Translations under genes and position numbers: made by a program
DNA from: Rhodospirillaceae bacterium
Lineage (GTDB): Bacteria; Pseudomonadota; Alphaproteobacteria; Dongiales; Dongiaceae
Assembly (NCBI GenBank): GCA_008012315.1
Contig: SSEL01000047.1
Span: 1-54,503 of the forward strand
Length of the DNA: 54,503 nucleotides
Direction: 5' to 3'
The notes under the pieces: model-generated
Databases searched by the model: none
Told to the model about the DNA's origin: nothing
The model's input: only the letters and a program-made list of their open reading frames with translations
Part shown: positions 7,335 to 16,343 of the stretch, one piece after another
Layout of the letters: the number at the start of each line of letters is the position of its first letter
How positions within the stretch are numbered: the stretch's first letter is position 1

Positions 7335-8488
7335 TGGCTTCACCCGTGCCGAACCCCTTGCTGTCGAACCGCTGGCTACTGCCCGGCCTGACCATTGTCA
7401 TCCTGATCGCCGCCTTGCTGCTGCCGGTCGGTTATTACGAAGACGATTACGCCTTCTGGTGGCAGTTTCCGCTCGGCGCGTTTTTCATCGTCATCGGCAT
7501 TCTTGGCACCATCCTCGGCACGATCTGGGGACCGCAACCCGGCCCCGGTGGCATATGGGCCTTTCTCGGGCCGATGGTGCTGCTCCTCGCCAGTTTCGGT
7601 CCGGTCCTGCTGCCGACGGCGGAACTGGATATTCATCTCGCCGGCAGCGGCATCTGGCTGGCCATTCTCGGCCTGCTGCTTTTCGCCTGGCAGATCATGC
7701 AGCACCTGACGCGCCAGCCGAAATCACTGCTCTGGGCGATCATGGTGCCGCTGATATTCGGCCTCTGCCTGATCTATCTGTGGCAGGCGATCATCATCGG
7801 GTTCGAAGTGCCGCAGGTGCTGCTGCCATCCCCGACCCAGATCGTCCAAGCCATCATCCGCAACTGGCCGATCCTGATGGACGATTTCCGGCAGACCTTC
7901 CTGAAAGCCGTGATCGCCGGCTTCGTTCTCGGCAATGCAATCGCTTTCATCACCGCCCTGCTGGTCGATCGCATTCCTTTCCTGCAGCGCGGCCTGCTGC
8001 CGCTCGGCAATCTGGTCAGCGCCGTGCCGATCGTCGGTATTGCGCCGATCATGGTCATGTGGTTCGGTTTCGGCTGGGAATCGAAGACCGCCGTCATCGT
8101 CTTCATGATTTTCTTCCCGATGCTGATCAATGCCTTGACCGGGCTTGCCGCCGCCGATGCCATGCTGAAGGATCTGATGCGCTCCTATGGCGCCGGCTAC
8201 TGGCAGACCCTGTGGTCGCTGCGCCTGCCGGTCGCCATGCCCTTTATTTTCAACGCGCTGAAGATCAATTCGACCTTGGCGCTGATCGGTGCCATTGTGG
8301 CGGAGTTTTTCGGCTCGCCGATCGCCGGCATGGGCTTTCGCATCAGTGTCGAGGTGGCACGCATGAATGTGGATGTCGTCTGGGCGACCATCGCGATCGC
8401 TGCCTTGGCTGGCTCCATCTTTTACGGATTGCTGGCCGTTCTCGAACGGGCGGTGACATTCTGGCATCCATCCTATCGCAGTCAGTGA
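7334..8488 (+). CDS. ABC transporter permease, NitT/TauT family, subunit 2 with extra N-terminal membrane region
   Basis: 384-residue permease. The C-terminal 250 residues form a standard BPD_transp_1 core with an EAA loop (MRSYGAGYWQTLWSLRLP). The N-terminal about 140 residues add some four more hydrophobic segments that ordinary SsuC/TauC permeases lack. ATG 7334 shares its first base with the last base of the previous stop (TGATG junction). The length excess is real and not a wrong start, because the extra segments are in frame, hydrophobic and immediately follow the overlapping stop. The role of the extension is unknown. It might bind the partner permease or the substrate-binding protein. 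Confidence 0.87.
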   Translation: MASPVPNPLLSNRWLLPGLTIVILIAALLLPVGYYEDDYAFWWQFPLGAFFIVIGILGTILGTIWGPQPGPGGIWAFLGPMVLLLASFGPVLLPTAELDIHLAGSGIWLAILGLLLFAWQIMQHLTRQPKSLLWAIMVPLIFGLCLIYLWQAIIIGFEVPQVLLPSPTQIVQAIIRNWPILMDDFRQTFLKAVIAGFVLGNAIAFITALLVDRIPFLQRGLLPLGNLVSAVPIVGIAPIMVMWFGFGWESKTAVIVFMIFFPMLINALTGLAAADAMLKDLMRSYGAGYWQTLWSLRLPVAMPFIFNALKINSTLALIGAIVAEFFGSPIAGMGFRISVEVARMNVDVVWATIAIAALAGSIFYGLLAVLERAVTFWHPSYRSQ

Positions 8489-8498
8489 CGAACGGGAG

Positions 8499-9518
8499 AT
8501 GACGATGACAACAAGAAGAAAATTTCTGGGGGTTGCGGCGGTCGGCGTCGCGATGATGCTGGGAGCAGCTTCGGCCCAGGCAAAGGACGCGCTGACCCTG
8601 CAGTTGAAGTGGGTGACCCAGGCCCAGTTCGCCGGCTATTACGTCGCCAAGGACAAGGGCTTCTATGACGAAGTCGGGCTCGACGTCACCATCAAGGCCG
8701 GCGGCCCCGATATCAATCCCAGCCAGGTGATCGCCGGCGGCGGCGCCGATGTCGTCGTCGACTGGATGCCCTCAGCCATGGCGACCCGCGAGAAGGGCGT
8801 GCCGCTGGTCAATATCGCCCAGGTGTTCCAGACCTCGGGCATGATGCTGACCTGCCGCAAGGATAGCGGTATCAAAACGGCGAAGGACTTTCCCGGCCGG
8901 ACGCTGGGGGTCTGGTTCGGCGGCAACGAATATCCCTTCCTGAACTGGATGAACAAGCTCGGCTACAAGACCGACGGCTCGGCCGGCGGCGTCAAGGTGC
9001 TGAAGCAGGGCTTCAACGTCGATCCGCTCTTGCAGAAGCAGGCCGATTGCATCTCCACCATGACCTATAACGAATACTGGCAGTTGATCGAAGCCGGCAT
9101 GAAACCGGACCAGTTGCTGACCTTCAAGTATGAAGATGAAAAGGTCGCCACGCTGGAAGACGGCCTCTATACGCTGGAAGGCACGCTGAAGGATCCGGCA
9201 ATGGTCGAGAAGCTGGCGAAATTCGTTAAAGCCTCGATGAAGGGCTGGGAATATGCCCGCGACCACCAGGACGAGGCGGTGAAGATCGTGCTGGAGAACG
9301 ACGAGACCGGCGCCCAGACCGAAGTGCATCAGAAAACCATGATGCAGGAAGTCGCCAAGCTGCTCGGCAACAATCCCAAGGGCACCGGCTGGCTGGACGA
9401 AGCCGCTTATGAGCACACGATCGAGACGCTGATGAGCGGTGGCTCCGATCCGGTGATCACCAAGAAGCCGGAAAATGCCTGGACCCATGAAGTGATCGAA
9501 AAGGCGCAGAAACTGTAA
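8499..9518 (+). CDS. NMT1/THI5-like ABC substrate-binding protein with Tat-type signal
   Basis: 339-residue periplasmic binding protein of the NMT1/THI5 family, relatives of ThiY (hydroxymethylpyrimidine) and RibY (riboflavin). The opening of the mature protein, LTLQLKWVTQAQFAGYYVA, and the later GGGADVVVDW-type segment are typical. The N-terminus carries TTRRKFLG followed by a hydrophobic stretch ending in SAQA, a twin-arginine-like signal, so it may be exported folded by Tat. It is the last gene of the 4375-9518 operon, 10 bases after the permease, and is followed by a strong terminator. The ligand is unknown. A pyrimidine, its ring-opened carbamoyl product, or an HMP-like compound fits the context. 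Confidence 0.88.
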   Translation: MTMTTRRKFLGVAAVGVAMMLGAASAQAKDALTLQLKWVTQAQFAGYYVAKDKGFYDEVGLDVTIKAGGPDINPSQVIAGGGADVVVDWMPSAMATREKGVPLVNIAQVFQTSGMMLTCRKDSGIKTAKDFPGRTLGVWFGGNEYPFLNWMNKLGYKTDGSAGGVKVLKQGFNVDPLLQKQADCISTMTYNEYWQLIEAGMKPDQLLTFKYEDEKVATLEDGLYTLEGTLKDPAMVEKLAKFVKASMKGWEYARDHQDEAVKIVLENDETGAQTEVHQKTMMQEVAKLLGNNPKGTGWLDEAAYEHTIETLMSGGSDPVITKKPENAWTHEVIEKAQKL

Positions 9519-9542
9519 GCGCTAATTGCAAGCTTGTTTGAC

Positions 9543-9575
9543 GAAACCCCGGCTTAACGGCCGGGGTTTCTTTTT
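9543..9575. terminator. Rho-independent terminator between convergent genes
   Basis: An 11-bp perfect stem (9543-9553 with 9560-9570) closes a six-base loop, followed by five T (9571-9575) on the plus strand and preceded by A residues on the other side. It ends the pyrimidine operon. It also lies directly after the stop codon (9574-9576, minus) of the bestrophin-like gene, so it probably works in both directions. Confidence 0.9.
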
Positions 9576-10521
9576 ACATCAGGCAATAATTCACCGGCTG
9601 CAAGGGCGGCGGCACGTCTTTCTCGCCCAGGGCCTGGCGCAGATTGATCTCGATGGTGCGCGACATGGCGCTCAAGGGCAGGTCATTCGGCAGATCGCCG
9701 AACGGCTCCTCGATCTCATCGCCCAGCGCATCGAGCCCGAAGAAGGTATAGGACACGATCGCGACCACGATCGGGGTCATGGCGCCGATCGTATCGACCA
9801 GCCCGAAGGGCAACAGGAAGCAATAGAGATAGGCTGTCCGATGCAGCAACAAGGTATAAGCAAAGGGCAGGGGCGTGTTGCGGATACGCTCGCACCCGGC
9901 GAGGACGGCCGCCATTGATGTCAGCCGCTCATCGATCGCCGGGGCCAGTTGATCGCTGATCCAACCGCGCCCCAGGCAACGGCGCAGATCGCGGCCGAGC
10001 AAAGCGAGGACGCCATCCGGCACATTGCTGCGCGCCAAGGCGGCCACGGCATCCGCCGGCGACAGATACGCCGAGAGATCCTCATCCGGCTTGGTGCCGC
10101 GCAGATGATGGCGCAGTGCATGGCTATAGGCGATCGCCATATAAATCATGCGGCGGCTCACGTCGCGCGCTTCCAGCTCTTCAGATCCTTCAGCGACCTT
10201 TCTGGGTCCGATCAGCGTAGTGCATTGCCTGGCAAGGCTGCGGGTGTCGATCAGAAGCTGGCCCCATAATTTCCGCCCCTCCCAATAGCGGTCATAGGCA
10301 GCGTTGTTACGGAAACCGAGGAAAATCGCGAAGGCGAGGCCGATCAAGGTAAAGGGAACGACGGTAAGGACCGGGAAATCCTCCGGTACCCGTTCATGCA
10401 GGAAGGCGACGATACCACCCAACAGGGCCGCCAATAGAATTTGCGGCGCGATCCGGGGAACGATCGATCCCCGAGCAATGAAGAAGAGCCGAAAGGCCGA
10501 TGGCCGATCCCGGACAATCAC
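9574..10521 (-). CDS. Bestrophin-family (UPF0187/YneE-like) ion channel
   Basis: 315-residue membrane protein of the bestrophin family. Bacterial members form pentameric ion channels in the inner membrane, and some conduct cations or chloride. Features include an N-terminal DRPSAFRLFFIARGSIVPRI segment, a hydrophobic helix, then FLGFRNNAAYDRYWEGRKLWG, the family hallmark, and a second hydrophobic block before the PFGD motif near the C-terminus. It is transcribed alone, convergent with the pyrimidine operon, and its stop codon touches the shared terminator. Physiological role unknown. Confidence 0.88.
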   Translation of the reverse strand: MIVRDRPSAFRLFFIARGSIVPRIAPQILLAALLGGIVAFLHERVPEDFPVLTVVPFTLIGLAFAIFLGFRNNAAYDRYWEGRKLWGQLLIDTRSLARQCTTLIGPRKVAEGSEELEARDVSRRMIYMAIAYSHALRHHLRGTKPDEDLSAYLSPADAVAALARSNVPDGVLALLGRDLRRCLGRGWISDQLAPAIDERLTSMAAVLAGCERIRNTPLPFAYTLLLHRTAYLYCFLLPFGLVDTIGAMTPIVVAIVSYTFFGLDALGDEIEEPFGDLPNDLPLSAMSRTIEINLRQALGEKDVPPPLQPVNYCLM

Positions 10522-10718
10522 CGCGTGTCTCCTTAGTCGCCGTCATGGAACTAAAGATGGCGAATAGTTGCCCCAGTCAATTGTCCCTGCGCGACATGGC
10601 CCACAGGTTTCGACCACCGGCCAGGGCAAGCTGGATTTACTATTATTGTTTGAGACAATTACGGGATATTCAAATCTGCATACACTTTTTCATCAAAGAT
10701 TAACGTCTGATTTGCAGT

Positions 10719-12716
10719 ATGTTCGACGGCATCCCGCCTGCCTTGCTAGATCATGGCGGAGCGGAGGGGACATTGCTGCAACGCCTGACAATCGCCCACA
10801 AACTGGGGCTGGCATCCTTGTTGTTCCTGGTGCCGGTCGGTTACCTCCTCTGGGCCCTGATCGCACAGCAGAACATCGCCATCGATTTTTCCGACAAGGA
10901 GCGTATCGGCACGCTCTATCTGCGCGGCCTGGCGAAATTGCATTACGGCTTGACCGGTGCCGCCACTGCCGGCGACAGGCAGCAACTATCGGAAGATGGC
11001 GCAGCCATCACGCCGCTGGAAACCGCTTATGGCGCGAATATGGAAAGCGCCGAGCTCGCCGCCGCCGCAAGCCAGGCCGTCGCCTCGGCCAATCCGCAAA
11101 AGCTCGATACCACGGCCTTACGCACTCTGATCGGACGTGTTGGCGATAAATCCAATCTGATCCTCGATCCCGATCTCGACAGCTATTACGCCATGGACCT
11201 CGTCCTGGTGAAGCTGCCGGACCTGATCGATCGCATGCGGGACATGACGCTGATCAGCCGCAAGACCTGGAACGATGGCAAGCTGGATGCATCCGAACAG
11301 GTGGACTTCTTCGTCGCCCTGGGTGGCTTGACCTCGCTCCTGAACGGGATCGAGTCATCAGTTGCCTCTGGTTATAGTGGTAATACAGACGGCAGCCTGA
11401 AAGCCAATCTCGATCCGTCTTATCTTGCCGCTAAACAGGCGATGGCGGATTTCGTTGCCGTCGTGAACAAGACCGCTGTGGATGAAGCCTTGGTGGTCAA
11501 AGTTCTCAATGTCCTGCAAGCCTTCAACGATGCGGCCTCCAGCGAACTTGAGCGCCTGATCGTCAAGCGCATCACTGGCTTTCAACACGATCAGATCCTC
11601 ACGCTCATCGTCACAGCGCTCCTCTTCCTTTTGGCGATCGGCCTTATCCTGATGGCCGTCCGGACGGCCGTTATCAAGCCGGTGAACCGCCTGACAGGCG
11701 CGATGACGCAGCTCGCCGGAGGTAATCTCGACTTGCAGATCGATCTCAATGACCGGTCTGATGAAGTCGGCAATATGGCGCGGGCGTTAGTCGTCTTCCG
11801 CGAGAACGCCGTAAAGACACGCCAGCTCGAAACCCAACAACGAGCCGAATGGGAACGTCGCCAGCAACGCCAGGAATTGTTCGAAATCCTGGCTAAGGAA
11901 TTCGACAGTCAGATCGGCAATCATCTTCAATCGCTGGCCAGTTCAGCGGCTCAGCTCGATGCGACGGCCCGCAGCCTCTCGGATCATGCCGAAGAAACCA
12001 ATGGCAATGCTCGTGTCGCAGCCAGTAATGCATCGACCGCAACGGAAAATTCCCAGACCGTTGCCTCAGCCGCGGTCGAGCTTGCTACCTCCAGCGATGA
12101 AATTGCCGCTCAGGTCAATCAGACGACCAGTACCGCCGCAAAGGCGGTGGAGGAGGCGGCCAGGGGGCAGGAAATCATGTCCAGCCTGGCCCGCGTATCC
12201 CGCGATGTCGGCAGCGTCATCAGCTTCATCACCGAGATCGCCAGTCAGACCAATCTGCTGGCCTTGAACGCCACGATCGAGGCGGCCCGTGCTGGCGATG
12301 CCGGCAAGGGCTTCGCCGTTGTCGCGCATGAGGTCAAGCAATTGGCCGGCGAAACGTCAAAGGCCACGGATGAAATCGGTTCCAAGCTGGCGGCGGTGGA
12401 ATCGGCGACCCAGGATGCCGCTTTGGTCATGGAGCGGCTGGCGACGATCATTCAGGATATCAATATGAGCTCCTCGGTGATCGCCTCGGCGGTGACGGAG
12501 CAGGGGGCTGCGACGGCGGAGATCAGCCGCAACGTCAATGAAGCGGCTGACCGGACCAATGATGTTTCCGCCAAGATGGGCGACGTCACCCAAAGCGCTG
12601 CCTATACCAAGGAAGCGTCACAGGACTTGCTGTCCGCCTCCGCCGACCTCAGCAGCCGAACGACGACCCTGAAACAGGTCGTAGAACGGTTCCTCGCCGA
12701 TATCGAGGCCGCCTAG
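10719..12716 (+). CDS. Methyl-accepting chemotaxis protein
   Basis: 665-residue transmembrane chemoreceptor. It has TM1 at about residues 29-49, a periplasmic helical sensory region of about 240 residues, TM2 at about 292-318, a HAMP domain, then a long cytoplasmic coiled coil with the conserved hairpin tip reading EIASQTNLLALNATIEAARAGD. It signals to CheA/CheW and is adjusted by methylation. The ligand cannot be read from the sequence. The ATG at 10719 has no clear Shine-Dalgarno. An in-frame TTG at 10773 is preceded by GGAGGGG (10763-10769) and would start the protein 18 residues later, just before TM1. It is convergent with parE, three bases apart. Confidence 0.93.
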   Translation: MFDGIPPALLDHGGAEGTLLQRLTIAHKLGLASLLFLVPVGYLLWALIAQQNIAIDFSDKERIGTLYLRGLAKLHYGLTGAATAGDRQQLSEDGAAITPLETAYGANMESAELAAAASQAVASANPQKLDTTALRTLIGRVGDKSNLILDPDLDSYYAMDLVLVKLPDLIDRMRDMTLISRKTWNDGKLDASEQVDFFVALGGLTSLLNGIESSVASGYSGNTDGSLKANLDPSYLAAKQAMADFVAVVNKTAVDEALVVKVLNVLQAFNDAASSELERLIVKRITGFQHDQILTLIVTALLFLLAIGLILMAVRTAVIKPVNRLTGAMTQLAGGNLDLQIDLNDRSDEVGNMARALVVFRENAVKTRQLETQQRAEWERRQQRQELFEILAKEFDSQIGNHLQSLASSAAQLDATARSLSDHAEETNGNARVAASNASTATENSQTVASAAVELATSSDEIAAQVNQTTSTAAKAVEEAARGQEIMSSLARVSRDVGSVISFITEIASQTNLLALNATIEAARAGDAGKGFAVVAHEVKQLAGETSKATDEIGSKLAAVESATQDAALVMERLATIIQDINMSSSVIASAVTEQGAATAEISRNVNEAADRTNDVSAKMGDVTQSAAYTKEASQDLLSASADLSSRTTTLKQVVERFLADIEAA

Positions 12717-12719
12717 ACG

Positions 12720-14705
12720 TCAGACGTCGAGATCGCGGGCGAAGCGGGCGTTTTCCTGGATGAACTGGAAGCGCAGCTCCGGCTTGCGTCCCATCAACCG
12801 CTCGACCAGGTCCGCCGTTTCACGTGCTTCCGCACGGTCTTCGTCATTATAACGCTGCGGCACGCGGACCTTCAGCAAGGTGCGCTTGCGGCGATCCATC
12901 GTCGTATCCTTCAGCTGCTGGGCCGGCATTTCACCAAGGCCCTTGAAGCGGCTGATTTCAACCTTGCCGCGCCCGCTGAAGTCCTTCTTCAACAGATCTT
13001 CCTTATGCGCATCGTCCCGGGCATAGGCCGACTTCCCGCCTTGGCTCAGGCGATAGAGCGGCGGCTGCGCCAGGAACAGGTGACCGTTTTCAATCAGCTG
13101 CGGCATTTCACGATAGAAGAACGTCATCAACAGTGACGCGATATGCGCGCCATCGACATCGGCGTCGGTCATGATGATGATCTTCTCGTAACGCAGCTTG
13201 TCGTTGTTGTATTTGTCGCGTGTGCCGCAGCCGAGCGCCTGGATCAGATCGATCAATTCCTGATTGGCGCCCAGTTTGTCGGCGGAGGCCGAGGCGACGT
13301 TGAGGATTTTACCACGCAAAGGCAGCACCGCCTGGGTTTCGCGGTCGCGCGCCTGCTTTGCCGAGCCGCCGGCGGAATCGCCTTCCACCAGGAACAGCTC
13401 GGTGCCATTGGCGGTATCGCGCGTGCAATCGGCGAGCTTGCCCGGCAGGCGCAGGCGCCGCGTGGCGGTCTTGCGGGTAAGTTCCTTGTCCTGGCGCTTA
13501 CGCAGCCGCTCCTCGGCCTTTTCGATCACGCGCTCCAGCAGATCTTTCGCGCGCGCCGGATCGCCCGACAGCCAATGATCGAAATGGTCCTTGATCGATG
13601 CCTCGACCAGGCGGGCGGCTTCGGCCGTTGCCAGCTTTTCCTTGGTCTGGCCCTGGAATTGCGGGTCACGGATAAAGACCGAGAGCAGCATCATGGCGCC
13701 GCCGGTGATGTCGTCGGAGGTGATCTGCGCCGCCTTGCGATTACCGACCAGGTCGCCATAGGCCTTCAACGACCGCAGCAGGCCGGTGCGCAATCCCGTT
13801 TCGTGGGTGCCGCCTTCCGGCGTCGGCACGGTGTTGCAGTAGGAACTGCACATGGAATCGTCATCGACCGGCCAGGCAATCGCCCATTCAACCCGGCCCT
13901 GTTCATCCGGAAACTCGGCCTGTCCGGCAAACGGCGTCGAGGTGATGGTCTTGCGGTTCTCCACGGTCGCATTGAGGAAATCCAGCAGGCCGCCCGGGAA
14001 ATGCAATGTATCACTGGCCGGCGTGGTTTCGCCTTCGCCGATCAGGCTGGGATCGCAGGACCAACGGATCTCCACGCCGCGGAACAGATAGGCTTTCGAC
14101 CGGCACATACGATAGAGCCGGGCCGGCTTGAAATGCGCCTGCTTGCCGAAGATCTCGGGATCCGGATGGAACCGCACGGTGGTTCCGCGGCGATTGACGG
14201 GACCCTGAGGAGTCAGCTTCGTGACGGCCAGACCACGGCTGAAGCTTTGCGAATAAAGTTGCTTTTCCCGCGCGACTTCCACGATCAAGGAATCGCTGAG
14301 CGCATTGACGACGGACGACCCGACGCCGTGCAAGCCGCCCGATGTCTGATAGACCTTACCGCTGAATTTGCCGCCGGAATGCAGCGTGGTCAGGATGACC
14401 TCAAGGGCGGATTTGTCCTTATATTTCGGATGCGGGTCGATCGGGATGCCGCGACCGTTATCACGCACCGTGAAAAACCCCTCGGCATCCAGCTCGACCT
14501 CGATCCGCGTCGCATAGCCGGCGACCGCTTCGTCCATGGAATTGTCGAGAATTTCCGCCGCCAGATGGTGAAACGCCCGCTCATCGGTGCCGCCGATATA
14601 CATGCCCGGACGGCGGCGTACGGGTTCCAGCCCTTCAAGGACCTCGATATCCTTGGCTGAATAGTCGGTGCCCTTTTTACCGGAATTCCCGAACAGGTCG
14701 TTCAT
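12720..14705 (-). CDS. parE: DNA topoisomerase IV subunit B
   Basis: 661-residue GHKL ATPase subunit of topoisomerase IV, which decatenates daughter chromosomes with ParC. Visible parts are the ATP-binding motifs EILDNSMDEA, DNGRGIPID and GGLHGVGSSVVNAL, and the TOPRIM domain with VEGDSAGGSAKQ and PLRGKILNV. The C-terminal region is the shorter ParE type and lacks the insert of E. coli GyrB. The N-terminal style (MNDLFG followed by IEVLEGLEPVRRRPGMYIG) is typical of alphaproteobacterial ParE. It is transcribed alone on the minus strand. The 246 bp upstream (14706-14951) is shared with the divergent glycan gene and carries no other gene I can support. Confidence 0.96.
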   Translation of the reverse strand: MNDLFGNSGKKGTDYSAKDIEVLEGLEPVRRRPGMYIGGTDERAFHHLAAEILDNSMDEAVAGYATRIEVELDAEGFFTVRDNGRGIPIDPHPKYKDKSALEVILTTLHSGGKFSGKVYQTSGGLHGVGSSVVNALSDSLIVEVAREKQLYSQSFSRGLAVTKLTPQGPVNRRGTTVRFHPDPEIFGKQAHFKPARLYRMCRSKAYLFRGVEIRWSCDPSLIGEGETTPASDTLHFPGGLLDFLNATVENRKTITSTPFAGQAEFPDEQGRVEWAIAWPVDDDSMCSSYCNTVPTPEGGTHETGLRTGLLRSLKAYGDLVGNRKAAQITSDDITGGAMMLLSVFIRDPQFQGQTKEKLATAEAARLVEASIKDHFDHWLSGDPARAKDLLERVIEKAEERLRKRQDKELTRKTATRRLRLPGKLADCTRDTANGTELFLVEGDSAGGSAKQARDRETQAVLPLRGKILNVASASADKLGANQELIDLIQALGCGTRDKYNNDKLRYEKIIIMTDADVDGAHIASLLMTFFYREMPQLIENGHLFLAQPPLYRLSQGGKSAYARDDAHKEDLLKKDFSGRGKVEISRFKGLGEMPAQQLKDTTMDRRKRTLLKVRVPQRYNDEDRAEARETADLVERLMGRKPELRFQFIQENARFARDLDV

Positions 14706-14951
14706 GTGGTCGATCGTCCTCGATGCGTCTTAAAGAGTGAGTCGTCGCAAGCTATTGATTTCGCTGGCCCCTCATTATCGCCCAGGACGCCGGATCGCAA
14801 GCGCTTCGCAAGGCCCTCTGTTGTTATTCCTACATATCCGGCAAAAACATGCCGTATAATCAATACGTTGGCGTGCGGCTCTTGGCGATATTGCGCCTTG
14901 GTAAGCGCACTGATAAAAAGCCGTCAACTTCAATATGTTGTGTCACATATA

Positions 14952-16334
14952 ATGGCCTTGCCGCAGCCTATTCTCTACATGCCGATGGAAATCGCCTCGC
15001 GCGAACTGGATTCTCGGCTGCTGCTCACGACCCTGGCCGTTGCCCGGGGATATGAAGTTCTGCTGGGCCAGAAATGGCTGATCGAACGCAACATCGACTG
15101 CATGCCGCCGGGCCTTTATCTCTCGAAAACCCTGACGCAGCGCGACGGCTTGGCCATGGCCAAAGCGAAATCATCGGGATATCTGGTCGCGGCGATCGAT
15201 GAGGAACTGCCGGGACTGTTCATGTCCTCGTCGCAATTGCGGTGGATGTCGCAGGAAGCTGTCGATGCGACCGATCTGCTCTTCATTGCCGGGGCCGCCA
15301 ATTCGGCCGCCGTCGCGGAACGGTTTCCCATGGCTGCCAATCGGATCATCCAGGCGGGAAACCCCCGCTGGGATCTACTGCGGGCCGATCTGCGGGAAAT
15401 CTATGCGGATGAGGTCGCCGCGCTCCATCAGCGTTACGGCCGCTTCATTTTGATCAATACCAATCTCGGTTTCACGAATTCCGAGAAAGGCGACGTCGCC
15501 TCCATCATCCGCGACCAGGAGCGCCTCGGTAAGCTCGACCTCAAGAATCCCGACCACGCAAGCTATGTGCAGTCGATCATTTCGATGGAAGAAGCCAACC
15601 GCGGCGCTGTCGAAGCCTTGTTGCAGGAATTGCCGGCGCGCTTTCCGGATTACCGGATCATCCTCCGGCCGCATCCATCGGAAGCATTGGAGTTCTGGCA
15701 GAAAATCGCCGGCGGCCGCTCACAGATCGAGGTGGTCAGGGAAGGGCCGGCCGTTGTCTGGATCATGGCCGCCGATCTCCTCATCCATACGAACTGCACG
15801 ACCGGTGTCGAAGCACTGGCATTGGACAAGCCGGCCATCTGCGTCATGCCGTCGGATTCGCCAGCCAATGATCGATATCTGTCGAACCGCGTGAATCCCA
15901 TCGTCCGAAATGTTGCAGAAACCCTGGATCTGGCTCGACAGGTTCTGCAGCCCAATGGCCATGAATTCTATACCGACGAGATGCTGTCTCTGTTCCGCCA
16001 GGCGATGTCTTATGACCGGGCCAGATTGGGCGCCGAAACGATCCTCCACTCGATCTCGGAACGGCTGAAGCCGATCTCGACACCCTCGGCCAGGAGCGCA
16101 TGGCAACCGAAGGCCCGCTATCGCTGGCGCATTCGCGACAAGAATGTCCGCGGTCTCTTGATGCCGCAGCTCGATAAATCGGAGGTGCAGGACAAGCTTG
16201 CCAACTTTGCCCGCCTCCTCAATGTGAAAGTGCCGGCTCATGCAACCGAAGCCGGATCCAAAGTGCTGTTGGTCAGTAATTCCCAGTTGTCGCTCGGTAC
16301 GCAATACCGGCGGGCCCTGGGACGACTTATCTAG
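14952..16334 (+). CDS. GT-B-like surface carbohydrate biosynthesis protein, possible pseudaminic acid transferase
   Basis: About 460 residues. It resembles proteins annotated as surface carbohydrate biosynthesis proteins, related to capsule/Kdo- and CDP-glycerol-type transferases. A C-terminal nucleotide-sugar-like domain contains RPHPSE and then HTNCTTGVEALALDKPA, the usual donor-site region of this GT-B group. The N-terminal half begins ILYMPMEIASRELDSRL. The frame is open upstream to 14706, but ATG 14952 is chosen because the upstream residues look non-coding and similarity starts here. It is the first gene of the pseudaminic acid cluster, nine bases before the fusion gene. It is therefore a candidate for the enzyme that attaches Pse to flagellin or a surface glycan. 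That role is inference. Confidence 0.75.
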   Translation: MALPQPILYMPMEIASRELDSRLLLTTLAVARGYEVLLGQKWLIERNIDCMPPGLYLSKTLTQRDGLAMAKAKSSGYLVAAIDEELPGLFMSSSQLRWMSQEAVDATDLLFIAGAANSAAVAERFPMAANRIIQAGNPRWDLLRADLREIYADEVAALHQRYGRFILINTNLGFTNSEKGDVASIIRDQERLGKLDLKNPDHASYVQSIISMEEANRGAVEALLQELPARFPDYRIILRPHPSEALEFWQKIAGGRSQIEVVREGPAVVWIMAADLLIHTNCTTGVEALALDKPAICVMPSDSPANDRYLSNRVNPIVRNVAETLDLARQVLQPNGHEFYTDEMLSLFRQAMSYDRARLGAETILHSISERLKPISTPSARSAWQPKARYRWRIRDKNVRGLLMPQLDKSEVQDKLANFARLLNVKVPAHATEAGSKVLLVSNSQLSLGTQYRRALGRLI

Positions 16335-16343
16335 GCCGCCAAC

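Noticed and set aside
7126..8502. 458-codon plus-strand frame
   Set aside because: Out of frame with two clear permease genes, Arg/Ala-rich and without a domain.
13143..14660. 505-codon plus-strand frame
   Set aside because: Antisense to parE and without recognisable motifs.
14948..14953. TATAAT as a promoter -10 for the glycan gene
   Set aside because: It overlaps the chosen start codon, so a transcript from it would lack the start. No matching -35 was found.
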